Counted from the first letter of the stretch, positions 14,910 through 28,250 are shown. The stretch is DNA of 64,000 nt from Micropterus salmoides (GCF_014851395.1 NW_024043372.1:20196977-20260976); one strand, 5' to 3'. The notes: generated from the sequence alone by a model not told the origin. Program-made: numbers and translations.

Positions 14910-14931
14910 GGGGGGGTGGGGGTGGGGGGGG
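14910..14931 (+). repeat. G-tract with G-quadruplex potential
   Basis: Runs of seven, five and eight G separated by single T. The long runs can supply four tracts of three or more G. The G-rich strand is the coding strand, so the tract would also be in the ptprg pre-mRNA. Confidence 0.8.
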
Positions 14932-15895
14932 AGCTACAGTCCCTCGTGTAATAGCTGCAATTTGGGAGACGATTTGAGGCACTTTGACTGAATGTTGTTA
15001 TTAAACTGAAGTATAAAGGTACTTTTAGCTGTAATTACAATGTAAATTACAATTTTGAGCATTTTTAAATTATATTTGTGTAAGTATTTACAACCCATTT
15101 GCAAAACAGAACATTGATCTCGGATGATTTCCATGGCAGTATGTTTTTTTTTTTTTTTTTATTCTGTGTTTTTCACATGACAATTACAGTATGGTTAAGA
15201 GCTAAGGGAAAGCTCTGGGATGATATGGTAACAGGTGATATGGTTCAAATCAGTATCAAAATATGAGTATTTTTCCATAATAAATATATATTACAACAAG
15301 GCAAATTAACTTGCTAAATTGTAAAAGAAACATGCAAATGATGATCACTGTTGTGCATTACACCAAAAACATGTAAAACACCTTTAGGACCTTAAGGAAC
15401 TCAATTAGGTAGTTTTATGATAAACTTTAAATTTAATAAATAATATATGTATATTATAATTAAATTTTTCACTTTGGCCACAAAAATGTGTAAACTGATA
15501 ACATTAAGTTCACATCATCATGATACTGCTGCTGGTTGATTAAAGATAATTCTGAGTTATTGCCCACCACCAGGCTGCACACCCATCCATCACCCCACAT
15601 TTCGCTAAGCTGCATTAAGGCCACACTTCTCTCTGCACTGGCAAAATACAAAACTGAACTGACAAAAACTGAATTCGAAGGGAGACTGGACTTTACATTC
15701 AAGAATTTATTTATATTATTTATTTTTCTTTAGAAATCTCTCGCTATGTTGACAACTTTTGACATCAGCCATAGACATTTTCTCATACTTTTAATAGATT
15801 GCTGAATAAGTTTCCGCACAATTTTTTTTTCAGGTTGTGAATGACACTTTTCTTCCCCCGTGTATTTTCTTACCTCTGACTCTGACCTCCCGCAG

Positions 15896-16003
15896 TTGCA
15901 TCGGGTGGCCACCCTCACCTCCACGCTGGAGACGGGTACCATGGGAGCACAGTCGTAATGAGGGAGAGGAGGGCAGCTGGTGACCCCTACTGGTCCTATT
16001 CAG
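15896..16003 (+). CDS. ptprg: ptprg exon 2: mature N-terminus before the carbonic-anhydrase-like domain
   Basis: A 108-base exon, too short to stand out as an open frame. The acceptor CTCCCGCAG ends at 15895 and the donor is GTGAGCTC at 16004. It starts with two bases of a split codon and ends with one, so it is a symmetric phase 1-1 exon. The readable 35 codons end in RAAGDPYWSYS plus a split Gly. This follows the vertebrate PTPRG segment just after the signal peptide (HGS..., a basic stretch, then GDPYWAYSG). The basic MRERR stretch lies just before the GDPYW motif. The product is a single-pass receptor tyrosine phosphatase; this piece is extracellular and leads into the carbonic-anhydrase-like domain. 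The upstream part, rich in His and Gly, is less conserved. Identification is from remembered family sequence plus splice phase; ptprga versus ptprgb cannot be decided. Confidence 0.9.
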
Positions 16004-16405
16004 GTGAGCTCTCATTAGTGTGCCGACCGAAGCCCTGGGTAGAAAGGGAAATGCATTTACTTGCCCAGCGGTGCTCTATCTTGCCTATCATTTTCCCTTT
16101 TTTTGTCTACCATTAACCCCTTTTCTCTCTTCACTGCCGTAGCCAGAAGGGCTGAATTAGGCAGTTAGGATTCATATAGTTCATACCTGTACTGTATGTT
16201 TTTATTGCTCTTAATAATTCTAATTAAACTAATGCACCGGAGAGAAGAAAACACTGACATATGGCAAAGTGAGTTGATGTTCAGATTATGTTGTAGCCAA
16301 CTGTGATTAACTGCATATGAAGAGTCGGCTCGATTAAATTGTATTTATTTATTGTCAGGTTTTGTTCAGGCATTTAAATTGTGTGGATTGAAATGCATGA
16401 GGATC

Positions 16406-16410
<5 letters not shown>

Positions 16411-16446
<36 letters not shown>
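16411..16446. repeat. (GT)18 microsatellite
   Basis: A perfect GT run of about 36 bases, 0.4 kb downstream of exon 2. Confidence 0.97.
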
Positions 16447-16449
<3 letters not shown>

Positions 16450-17076
16450 TTAATGAAAACAAATTAGTTAGTGAACCCTACTCCGCTTCAACAAGCAAAT
16501 GCGAAAGTCAAACACATGGCATAAAGGACGATTACAACCTTTAATATGCCACATTTAGTCATGCAGTTGGCAGCTGTTTTCAGCAGACCTCCATTTGTAT
16601 ATTGTGTCAGAAATACAATAGGCCTAACTGTGAAAATCAAGCTCAGTTGTTTTTTTAATTCCTGCCTCTATAATTGATAATGTATGCTTTAAATGCTTCT
16701 CGGAATTTAGGCTTTCCTCCTCCTCTAATCTAAAAATGGACGGATATTGCAGCCCAGAGTGAACAATCAGATGTACTCTCTAATGGATGATTCATTATGT
16801 CATTTTTGTGCTGGTAAATATTATCAGAGTATTATGTGTTTGCATATGTGTATTTGGGCGCTAAAGCTGGGGTGTGTTTTCCCAGCCAAAGTGGCAAATT
16901 GATGCGACATGGAGTATTTTGCAGTATTTATACAGTAGACTAGTTCCGTATCCAACCACTTATAAAATTAAATATTTTAGTTACCATAAAGGTTTCTCAT
17001 GAAAAAATTAAATTGGAGAGAAAGATGCAACTTCTGTGTTATTTATTCCTATTTATGTTTAATAGTATGATGCTGT

Positions 17077-17097
17077 TATTTATTTATTTATTTATTT
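17077..17097. repeat. (TTTA)n run
   Basis: About five tandem TTTA units. Confidence 0.85.
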
Positions 17098-18632
17098 TTC
17101 ATTTTACATTTTTAGGCATGTGAATGCAGACTTGAAGGTGTGGTTTTTTTTTTTTGGTGAATAGTTCTGATAGGCACACATTAATGTTCTTTCAGAGCAC
17201 GGCTTCACATTCAGTCATACACATTCACACCTTACTGCAAAAACAGCCCTCTGTTGGCCATTGAGCAGCTCTGGTGGGAAATAGGGGTTATATGCTTTGA
17301 TCGAGGGCACCTCATTGGAAGAGCTCAGGAAGGGGAGAGCAGTCAGTAGAATTTATATTTACAGGTTCCAAGGTCCAAAAACATCACCTAGCAAATAACT
17401 AACTTGGCCCCTCTGCACAGCTCTGAAAATAATTATACTGATGGAATATTTTGTCTTTTGACACTGCAAAAACATGTATGTATGTATGTATGTGTGCGCG
17501 CATTTACACATCAGGCTTGATCTGGACAATTAAATTTTAGGGCCGTATGTCTTTTATTTGACAGATTGTTATGTGTGCAGCGTGTGTGCAGAGCTGCATG
17601 CATGTGCTTAGCAAGAAGCAGACTGGTCATTAGAGAGAAGATAGGATCTCGAGGGCTATGCATCATTCTCCCTCTTTTTTTAAATGTCTGTACAGCGAGG
17701 GTGGATAAAAAATTAACAATCACTGGGTTAGGGAACCGGCTGACATGGGTTGACTTTTGGACATTCATTTCAGGCCTGTGCAGAGCACTAATTCCAACCA
17801 GTGAAGGCAGCTGGCTGATTGTACTGAGAAAAAGGGAAGCATTGAGGGAACACAGAAATGTCCATTGCTTTGGAAAGGTAATTAGTGGCTAAGGCTGTGA
17901 ATGGGGGACAGACAAGCGTGCCTTAGCAGCTAAATGGTTATTAAGGGCATTTGCTCTGAGCAAGTGAGTGTAAAAGAAATGCACACAGTAGGGTTAGCCT
18001 GAAGCTAGTAGTAACTAACTAGTGCAAGGCAGACTTAAGCTCTATGAGCGAGACACACATAGAGTACATAATGTATAGTGGAGTATATCACCCATTGTTT
18101 CACACATACTTTCCACACCCTTCACTGTGTATCCCAGTCTACAGAGCTGTCTGAAGAATGTGGAACAATATGAGTCTCAGAAACTGGAGCAGTAGCAAAT
18201 AAAATTCAGTAGCAATTTTATGAAGTAAATACTTAAATTTTTTTCTGTTGTTTGTTTCAGTTGTGAACGTTAAAATGTACAGCACATGTTGTAATGACGG
18301 TGGGAACAGAAACAAGTTTATACAGTGCTTTAAATGTTTGGTAATACATGCCATAATGGTTTGAGGTTTTTACATTACTTAATGATATTAATCTCATCAG
18401 CATCCAAATATATCCTGCTCTCATGATCAGGGAGATTGCTAAGCCCTTATATTTTACACGGTCTCACAGACTTGCAGTCCAATGCGTTGAGACATGAGGC
18501 ACACAGTGCAATGAGAGCTCTTATCATCCCATGATGTGTCACCTTCCTGTGTGCTTTGGTTATGAACCTCAATGCGGTAGCCTCGAAACCCGCACCCTGA
18601 AATTTGATTAAAAGTTATTTAAGGCATGCTGT

Positions 18633-18681
18633 TGTGTGTGTATATGTCTGTCTCTGTGTGTGTGTGTGCGTGTGTGCGCGC
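18633..18681. repeat. Interrupted (GT)n microsatellite
   Basis: GT-rich run with TATATG, TCTG and CG interruptions, suggesting an old, stabilised microsatellite. Confidence 0.85.
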
Positions 18682-21600
18682 ATGGAGGCATTTTTCATAA
18701 GAGGGATGATATCATACTCACCATAACACTCCCACAGGAACAGGGCTATGCATCATTTTCCCCTTTTTATATCCCTGCAGGTTTTCACATCTTCTCTGTT
18801 AGTTTCTCTGGCTTCCTTTATCGGGAGTTTTATGTTTTTGGCCAGTATGTGCAGTAGTTTGCTTTTGATTGCACTCTAGTTTGATTTATTGTTCTAGTTT
18901 AATTACAGCACAACAGTTGGACTACCTTAATGTGCATTTGCAGAAGCATTAAGCTTGATCCCCTCTAACAGTGTGTAGAATGAAAAACAAAAAAGAAAAA
19001 CCAAGCACAGAAATAATGGAATTAGATGTAAGAAAATATAGATTAACGCCCTGGAGATAACCGTGTACTCTACACTCGATTTTTGATTTTCACTGTGTTA
19101 TGAGATTTCATCAAGTCCCTGAATTAACTCGCATGTCATTCCAGACTGATATGAAGCAATTATGCCTAATAAAGGATTGATGTTCTTGCTGTTCTCCCCT
19201 GTGCATAGTTGGGGGGGGGGGAAATGCATTAAAGAGCACATGCTACTGCAGCCCAAATCGTTTAGATGATATGGTAGTGTGCCTCCACAAATGAATAATA
19301 GCTATTACAGCACTACATCTCAGTGATTTTTCACATTTATAACTTACTCTGAGCTCTGTGCTTTGTACAGACAGACCTCCTACTGTCTATTTTCATCCAG
19401 CAGTCATGGATGTTTGGATGGGAGCCACCCTGACAAGCTGTTGTGGCCACTGAAAGAGCCTGCGATTGTCTGATACGTGTGGATTGTATTTCCCCTCAGC
19501 CTGACTGTTTTATTCCACTTCACCGAGGTTGCCTGTGATCATTAGCAATATTTCCACTCATGTCTCACATAATGAAGTGAATGAAGTGTCATTTTCAATC
19601 AATTGCTATGTTGATCCAACTTAATTAGTACTTAGAGGATACAAAACAAGATTAGGTAAGTCACGGTGATTGCCAGGGCTGTTTGTTTTGGCTTTGAATT
19701 AACCCTCAATTCTCCCGCTGCATGTTCTTTCTGTGGCTTTGCGTCGTATTTCTTCACTACTTTAGCTCTATCTAATTATTCCCTTAATTCTTTGGTAAAA
19801 ATATGTAGCTAAAAAATGCAGTAATTAGGTATCCCCAGCTTTTAGAGTAAACATGTCAATCAAACATTATTCTGCAGATGTACAATTGAACTCATTAATA
19901 GAAATCTTTACAGTGAACCACAGTTGTTTGAACAAATACACCACGGGATGTCAGAGCAGAGTTTTTGGGGTTGACTTCAAAATGTGACTACGCCTCTCAG
20001 ATTGATTAGTTGGTTTTTGACATGTTAAACCCTCTGATTCGCATAACCTTAAATTGGCTGGGTGCTTGTGAAGGCAGTGCACTTTGTCTCTTGTGGCCCG
20101 ACACCCTCCCTACAAAGGCTGGAGGGAAAAGAGCGATGCCATGTTGTCATGGTGCCTGACAGAAAGAGCTCTGCCTCCTGGAGGTAATGAAACAAGGGGA
20201 GGATTGGTCCCGGTAGACCTTCATGTATGAGAGGCACTTTGCTTTAAAGCAAAGCTCCCTGACTATTCGGCCTTACGGGGGGTATATGAATGAAGGATAA
20301 AGTAATGCGAGTTCTATACAGGGTTTGAGGGACATACTCTTCAGGGATGAAGATAAAAATACCAGTGTATCCCAACGTATGTTTTCATCTGAGTTTTTCC
20401 TGATGAAAAATATGGAGGTAATTTTTACAAGAGCTCCAGGGAGCCTGCCCCACTCCCATTTGATGAAATCTGATTTATTCTAAATAATGATGTTTTCCCT
20501 CCTGATTGTTTTGAGACAATCAAATAATGGATATTAAAGCTATTGTGGGATTTGTATTGTACCATGAATCATGATGCGCAATTTTTGTTGTCCAAATGAA
20601 CACAACAGTGCAATTGTTAAATCAGATTTCTGCCAGAATGAAGTACTTTCAATGGTAGCGGAAAAATCACAGTTGAATTGAATTTCCAATTATCATGCAG
20701 TCCAGTGACCATCAGCTAGACAATATGCCCTGTGATTTGCCAAACAAAGTGACTGTAAGTGATAGCATTAGTCGGTCCACAGGTGAATATATGCTATTGT
20801 CAACAGCATCTTCATTTTAGTTCAGGGAGGATTCGCTCTTCTCTTATACCTACCATTTTATCTCCATGCACACCGACCACTATGCATTCACACAAGATTT
20901 CCCTCTATTCAGATGACCGAACCTTGCATTGATTCCTGCTGGCACCCAGTCGGCTGGTTGGTAAAGCTTTGCCTCTGCCCACCAACCTCCACCCGCTAAA
21001 ATCCAGTTAAGCCTTTAAAGTGATTTCCTGCTCTATTCGAGTAATTAATTCCCCAAAGGGACTGTAGATTGTGTTGTTTCTGGTGTGTCACTCCTAACAA
21101 CATCAATAGTGAATGTTTATCAAAGAAATTATTATTATATATTTTAGCGGCTCGAAAATGGTGTAGTGTTGCCAGAGCCGTCGTTTTGGAAGCCCATATG
21201 TTTAGTGTTGGCTAATGTTTCTGTCTGTATGGTGCATTAATGTGTGCTACAGGTTTCAGTCGAAGCAACGTTACGTGATGGGGCTGGTTTGTGTTGCATA
21301 AAAGCCTCCCCTTTTCCCTTTATTTCGAGAAAAAGAACTGTGTTCATTTACAGTGGTGTGGAAACCTTAGGATCTTGTGAACTTTGTTGTGCTCATCCTG
21401 CACAGTTCCTCCATTGCCTCCTGTAGCCCCCATGCTTTCTAGACTTGATTAATTTCCTCCTCCTCGGAGAACAGAGCGAGATTCATCTGTCTCACACCCC
21501 TGCATTTATAGTCACAGCCATTCTCTGTGATGATGGAAGCTAAACACAACATCATCTATATTCCTCCAATCTTGCTGATGTGTTGTATCAACCTGTAGTT

Positions 21601-21642
21601 GTGCCTGCACTCATTTTCTGAGAAAATGAGAAGTGCAGGTAC
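21601..21642. repeat. Near-perfect hairpin
   Basis: CCTGCACT followed by CATTTTCT is mirrored by AGAAAATG and then AGTGCAGG, with a one-base centre and a three-base bulge (29-31 within the 21601 line). Three further outer pairs extend the stem to about 19 pairs. Too short for a typical microRNA precursor. Confidence 0.75.
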
Positions 21643-22404
21643 ACTAATTATTAAAAATGAATTTTGCTGGGGCTTAAGCTGACTCATTATTCATCTTGGT
21701 TATTGCTAACAGTTTGGATCAGCCTTCGTCTGCCAGAATTGGTCCATTTGTCTCTGTCAGGGGTGGGCCCTTGACAGATGTGCCAATATGGCTGCCGAAG
21801 TTCTGCGCTGGGGGAGAGGCATCTTAATTCTCCATGATGTATCACACTGGCAGCAACCAATTTAGCAGAATTGAGCTCCAAATCATCTTACTTCCCACTG
21901 CTTCTGACAATCTGTTTCCTTTCTCTAGATGAGGTAAATATGTTAAGGATGGAAATAAATTAGGGATTCCTGTGCCCTCAGCTTATACTGTATCAGTGAC
22001 TTTATGTTTGAGTTGATTGTTTGGATTGTCACATTAGCCATCCAGAGAACAATTCAACTATGATAAATACAGCCAAATTTTTACTGGTTTTCCCTGTTTA
22101 GGGCAAAATGATGAATTGGACCGACAGATTTGTTGTGCAAACCTAACTAATTGAATTTCAGGTGTCATGTGGTTTCGGTGTGCCTTGTGGCAGCATATTA
22201 GGCCTTGTTGGTGGCTAAGATCCACCATAATGGATGTGGACATGCTTGGCCTGCTGGGATTGCAATATTGAGGAAGTGTGAGATTGCCAGCACACAGGTT
22301 TCTTCTCTAATGTGGTTATGCTGATGAGATGAAATGAGCTAGCTAGCAGCTCAGCACATTTTTAAACTCATAATCATGATGACTTACTTTGTAATGAGTA
22401 CTTA

Positions 22405-22425
22405 CCCCCCACCCCACCCCCACCC
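22405..22425 (-). repeat. C-tract; canonical G-quadruplex motif on the minus strand
   Basis: Four C runs of 6, 4, 5 and 3 separated by single A. On the minus strand this is four G tracts of at least three with one-base loops, the most stable loop class. Confidence 0.85.
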
Positions 22426-25400
22426 ACGAGGTGAGGAGTTAATCGTAGGGGACAAAGCCATAATAATGGCATAATGGCACAGTGCTGGAAGATGTGCAAT
22501 GCTTTTTTGAATTATAAAACGGTGTTTGATTGACAATCTTGTGTTCAAATGCTGTATGGTTGGTATGAAATTGCACATGTGACTGCGTGGCACTGAGTAG
22601 TAACTGTATAGAAGCAGTTGATTCCATTTAGTACTACATCACTAATAGATCACTGACGTTCCCAGGCTTGTTAGATCATTTATTCTGTGCTACTATCTCT
22701 AGTTTACTGAATTACACCACTAACTATTGATTTCTGTCTGGATTCTAAATTATAGGGACACTTGCTGTGTAAACATGTAGCCATTGTTGTCCCTGCTTAG
22801 CTTGCAGAACAACTGCAACATAGAAGAGTAATGGCTGCTGAGGGGGTGAGCTGGGCTTAGAGAGGGCAGTAGCTCAGAGTGGTTCAGGCTTTATTTTTCT
22901 GTGGGCTAATGGTGCCTTGTCTGGTGATATGGTTTGTTTAAAAAAAAAAAAAAAAACGTTCAAAATTTACGGATTTGATTTTTGTAATTGCGTAAATATA
23001 GTCTATAATTTGGTTTATCAGTCACACTTATTGTTGGTTAAGTATGTTAAAAACCTGCCCACACAATTCCACAGTGAAATCTGACAACCCGCACCATTAT
23101 CTTTCTGCAAAGACCTTTATGTTAATTTAAGGTGATCCAGCTTCATATTCACACAGTGGCAGGCAGAAGGAAGATCACTCAGGCCTGTCATTCTTTGTCT
23201 TGTAGAGCCTCATGACTCATTTAAGTGGGAGCTCATATACCTGCAAGGTGTAATAAATAATGTAGATGTATCATGGAATTATTGGGGTAGAAGCTGTTCT
23301 TTGCATATTGCTCAAAAGGTTTTGACTGTCACACATTTTAGAATGCAAACACCTTTGTTTCTTGTCATATTTTCTGTTTTTTAAAGCTGAAAGCTGAAAA
23401 ATATGACTTTTCATTTAGTGACAGCAGCATAAATGGATCTTTTTAACTGGAGCAAAAAATAATCCCCATGTTGGGAAACATGAGTGTGCGAATGTGTCCA
23501 GTTTTCAGGAACATAAATAGACCAATTTCCCTGTTCTTTTCTTTTTTTTAAATAATATTTTTAACATCATGCAGCAGAGGGGAAACTTTCAAGCCAGAGG
23601 GGAAAGGTCCACTTTGTCAGTCATCCACGTGCACACCACTGCCTCTGCTTCTTCAGTCAATAGCTGCTTTGGTAACATCACCGAGCTCATATTTCATTTC
23701 TTTAGTCATCATTTACAGTAAGCTGGACTCAGTGCATGTGTCTGTAGGAAGAAGGCGTGGTAAAGGTACAACAGAAGGAGTCAGTGGAGGGGAATTTAGA
23801 GGAATTGTTACTTTTTCAGATAACTTTATTTTTAATTCCATACCTAGTGGAGACCTACCCATACCATACATTAATTATGAAATTAATTTAACCGATCCTC
23901 ACCGGCACTTACCCATCCTCTCCGATCAGTTTTCTGTTATGAGCTCCCAACCTCCTCCTATCCCATAATTTCCCTCCTCATCTATCTTTCCTAATGCTGG
24001 CCGCATCTCAGTTGTGAGCAGGGGTTTGCATGAGGGTGCTATGGCAGGTAGTGAGGAGGGTGAGAGACACGGACTGGATTAAGCCTGGATTTAAAATGGC
24101 TGCTTGCCGTGCTTAGCTCACCACTCATCTGGGGATGTGGTCATGTGCTGTCTTGTGATTTGAGGCCAAATTAGCAGTTTCGGGGTACCCGAGGCTTTAA
24201 AATAATAGAACCTGCACAGTTTCTCCCTGGGCTACACTCAGTTTTAATTTCTTCCGCTCTCTTCCCTCTCTGTGTCTCTTGACGGACACATGTAACCCGC
24301 ATATGCACACACTCACCCATTCTCAAGCTGTAAAAATACAAGCAAAGGTTGTGGACTGTGTGAAGGCAGTAGAATTGAGGGTTTCGCTGTGTAGAAGGAA
24401 GCTTCTCTATACAGCCAATTTGTCATCGTCTGCCGGAGTAAATAAATACATGTCTGTTTAGTTCAGGTCAAAGTGCACAGGTGCAAAACGGAAAGATCAT
24501 TTGGCTAAAGTTGATTTTTACCTCCTCCTCCAAAAAGGTTATGTTAAGATGGCCTCTGGCTGTCTGTTTCAGTCTGTTACCAACATATCTCACACTAATG
24601 GCTGGATTCACTTGGATTTTATTATGTTCACCTGTGATCTCTTTAGAGAGTTAATGCAACAAACAGGACAGCACCTATTAGACGTGGAGACTCTAGTCTG
24701 TGACCTTTCCTACACAATCACCATCATCCGCAGTGTGGCTATATACAGTTCTACTGTGTTATCTGCCCAAGACACTGTTGATTATGAACGTAATGGTTAG
24801 CTCTGGAGGTTATTAGGACATGGTCGAGGTTTTTGGTTACCTGTTTTTGCTTTGCCTTCCATATGCTTCTTGCTGATCAGTCAACCTAAACTTTTCAGTG
24901 AGTGAAAATATTACACATTACTACGACTACTGTGCTACTAGTAACTAGCACATAGTAACTAGCAATTACTTCTAGTAGTGCGTATAGGAGAAGTTGTAGC
25001 ATTTCACTGTTGTCTCACTGTCATTTTATTGTTAGTTTTTTTTATCTTACCTTTGTCAGTGAATATCTGTCCAATTAACTGCCTATTTGTGCACATTTTT
25101 GTATTTCTGTTTTCGACGAATAGAAAAATAAAAGCTCAAAAACCTTTGGAAGATAATTACAGTGTCAGGACAGTGCCTGCATCTCTGTCCCAGACAGCTG
25201 GCGTACATGTGATTTGCAGATATCTCCACTTTGTGATAAAAGATGAAAATCAGACTTTTCTCCCTGATTTCAATCTGTATCTGATATTGAAAAATAAAAT
25301 GGCCAATATTAGAGACAGGTTGTGTCCTCCACACATATTGTAAAGAAGACGTACTGTATGTGTAACCACCGTGTCACACTTTAGACATCTTGAGAAGAGA

Positions 25401-25974
25401 TAAGCTTTTATATAATGGGCAATTTAGGGAGGATTTATTGAGACACATTTGCCGTTTTTCACAGAATAAAATTGCCATTGTAGGACCGAACACTTAAAGT
25501 AGCAGCTCTCGAAAAAAATAAAATGTACAAGCAGGCGAAAAAAAAATATATAACCGATAACATGTCATCTTAGGGTTCACTGCGTAGGTGGAGATCTTTA
25601 ACCTCCACCTGCTGACTGTGACTAATGGTCTGCTTAGTGGTGACCTCATGCTGCGGGGTCGTCCCGACGCCGCGACAGGCAGGTAAGTGAGAGAGCTTGT
25701 GAGACGCACAGAAGCCTGTCCTCTGGGAGACAGCAGCCTGCCTGTCTTCTTATGCCTGTCCTGGTTTATCGCTCTGCAGTGACCCACACTCATCCTGCTG
25801 CCATTGCGTACCTCAGTCAAGGAGACGAGGGCCCTCTGGCAGGCATCTACCTGCGCTCTCTACCCTCCCCCCCTATCTGATGGCCAGCTGCTTTATACAG
25901 GAAACTGTGACACAACTGGTTCTGTAATCCTTTTGTCTGACAAAAATAATCATCCCAAATCATACCCATCTGCC

Positions 25975-26155
25975 TCAGCTGTGCTTTGTGTTTACAGCTA
26001 AGTAGAAAATGTTAGCATGCTAACACGCTAAACTCTGATGGTGAAAATAGTAAACACTTCCTGGTTAACATCAGCATGTTAGCATGCAGATGTTAGCATT
26101 TAGCCTAAAGCCCCGCTGTGCCTAAATACAGCTGCTAGCATGCCTGCAGACTCTT
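25975..26155 (+). repeat. GTTAGCATGCTAAC-type dispersed repeat
   Basis: Contains GTTAGCATGCTAACACGCTAA, a block of TTAACATCAGCATGTTAGCATGC, TTAGCATTTAGC and CGCTGTGCCTAAATACAGC. This word order is familiar from a very common fish repeat. Class is uncertain. Confidence 0.65.
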
Positions 26156-26574
26156 AATCGTGTTTCCCATCATAATATCATGAACACGATTGGTGTTTTT
26201 CACTCCGCCATAACAAAATGCATATTTAAAACTGATACAAGACAACAAAGCCATAATCTAGAGAGCGTTTCTAACTGATTTACAATCCAGCATTATCATA
26301 TTTAAAGTTCAGCACTCTCGTTAGTCAGTTGAGGAAGTGGCCGCAATAATAGTGAGGTGCCGAAGTCCTATAGATTAGGGGAAGTTCCTAGAGCCAAAGA
26401 AGAGATAATTAAACTAATGGTTGAAGCTGCATAAATGGAATATGAGGGTATGAGAGTTCAAAAAGAGGTGATGGCTTAGAGAGAGATAAGGTGCTCTCTG
26501 AAAAGAAGCGTAACAATGGGAGTAGATGGAAAGGGTGATGTGACAAATTGGAGATGGATTCCGTTATATTTTTG

Positions 26575-26605
26575 CTGTGTGTGTGTGTGCGTGCGTGTGT
26601 GTGTT
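26575..26605. repeat. (GT)n microsatellite
   Basis: GT run with GCGTGC interruptions. Confidence 0.9.
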
Positions 26606-27592
26606 GGTGCACAGTCCAAATATGCAGGACCCTGATAGGTTCAGTTTAGAGAAACAGATAATTTGCTGTTTCATCTGAGGACTTGCATAAATACATATTA
26701 TGCAGATGTCCTCACACATTGCATGCATCTTATCTACTTCAGCTTCAGTGCATCATCTCCATTTTAAGGGTCCTCTGAATTTCATAACTACTGAAATTCT
26801 CACTAATTATTCCTTAATATAATATTGACTGTTGAATACAATCGCTGTTTCTGATATTAAAACGTCCATCAGGCGACCAGCTGCAGGACATTTATGAGTG
26901 CCGAGGTTAGCGTCTGTGCTTCCGACAGTTAGCTGATATGAAGCAGTTGCCCTTGGACAAAGCAGAGTAATGTAGCGTCACTAATCAGTGTTTCACTTTG
27001 CGGCTCTACAGAGGAGATCGGTGTTCTGCTCGACAGAGTGCTCACCTCTCTCTCCTGTTTACAATTAGCAAGAGGTTTCCTTACACCAATGCAGCATTGG
27101 ATTGGTGTCAATGAGCACTGATACACAGAGAGGGCAAAACCCAAGAGAAAACATTTACTGTTTCATACTGTGTGGAAAAACAACTTCTTAAATGTGTGGA
27201 AAAGCAACTATGAACTTTAAAGAAACGAGCTTCAATTTACTTGCTTTAATTACTTTAGTTATGCAAAACCCTCTCTCCGCAGACTTAGTCATTATAGCCA
27301 GACAAACATAAGGTTTGTATCCTAAACTAAATGAGCTAAAGTAGAGGGAAGTGTGTTATGTAACATCTTCACCAAATACAGCACTTATGAGCACCAGGGA
27401 CCAAACTCATTTGAGCTGGATCTAAAAAAAAAAAGAAGAGACAATTGGTTAGACAAAGATATGTTTTCCCACAGAGCTGTGTTATTGAAAAGGAAGGTAC
27501 CAAACATGAGCAACGAACATTGGTACATATTACAATAACACCTGCTTTTGAAACCATAGGGTTTTATTAGGGATTATTTTTTTATAACCGCA

Positions 27593-28250
27593 TTAGGGAT
27601 GAAACGATTACTGGTTTAACAGTAAACCATGGTAAAATTCCCGACGGTTATTATTACCGTACACATTTTAATTACCGTGATAACTGGGTACGGTTAACCG
27701 TACTGTTATAATCTCACGGCAAACACTGTCCAGCGTCTCCCAGAAGCAGGCGTGCATGCGCAGAGTGCAGCGTGGGTTTGTTTGGGTCAATGACAACATG
27801 GTGGAAGACAACGCTGCAGAGATTTTTCAGTCACTCTGAAGTCCAGTCATATTTTAGTTTTTATGAGAGCGCTGAGGGAAACTTGATTGAACAAAATAAC
27901 CTTATAGTGAACGCAGGGTGAGTTAACTTTTAGCTTTGGTTTGTCTCTCTGACTTGCTAACAGCATGTAAACTGAAGCTCTCAGTGTTGCTGCTCTTGTA
28001 AAAACGCTACACATTGTTCTGTTGCTGTGTGCGTCGTTTGTCGGCAGAGTCTATTCGTCCACTGCACATGATAACACGTTACGCAGTTTAGTCAACCAAC
28101 CAGCATATCTAGAAACACGACAGACTCCTCTATATTTATGTCAGTTTTTGGGCTCATTAAAGTTACTATCATTGTCTTCTAAAGACTTATTTGTTTTCAT
28201 GTAATTGTCCACGGGGTCATTGTATTACCTATATAATATACCATGGATAT
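27593..28250 (+). mobile_element. hAT-like transposon fragment, 5' end
   Basis: It begins TTAGGGATGAAACGATTACTGG and continues with ACCG-rich segments (GGTACGGTTAACCGTA-like), matching the start of a frequent fish hAT-type element. Near 27800 the short frame ATGGTGGAAGACAACGCTG (MVEDNA...) runs 13 codons to a stop and could be the start of a transposase or a small leader exon. The 3' boundary is a guess; no transposase core was seen. Non-functional remnant. Confidence 0.55.

Larger units (their letters stand above)
1..15895 (+). other. ptprg: ptprg intron upstream of exon 2 (3' part)
   Basis: This is inferred to be the 3' part of the first intron, because a PTPRG exon begins at 15896 behind a good acceptor (pyrimidine-rich tract ending CCCGCAG). 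I found no signal-peptide exon and no GC-rich promoter, so exon 1 is probably upstream of the window. Repeat remains lie near 1-152, 2885-2990, 4880-5232, 5441-5715, 6447-6695 and 8425-8590, and a CA/TG microsatellite is at 13422-13456. The remaining stretches (about 160-2880, 2990-4880, 5715-6447, 6700-8420, 8600-13420 and 13460-15890) look like single-copy AT-rich intron. Open frames there are short, lack splice context and resemble no family I know. Confidence 0.7.

Noticed and set aside
1..15895. Possible ptprg exon 1 with a signal peptide
   Set aside because: No frame with Met, hydrophobic core and a phase-1 donor resembling the family start was found. Likely upstream of the window.
24978..25343. 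121-codon frame with a hydrophobic start
   Set aside because: Looks like a signal peptide or membrane segment but the sequence is low-complexity T-rich intron, with no family resemblance.
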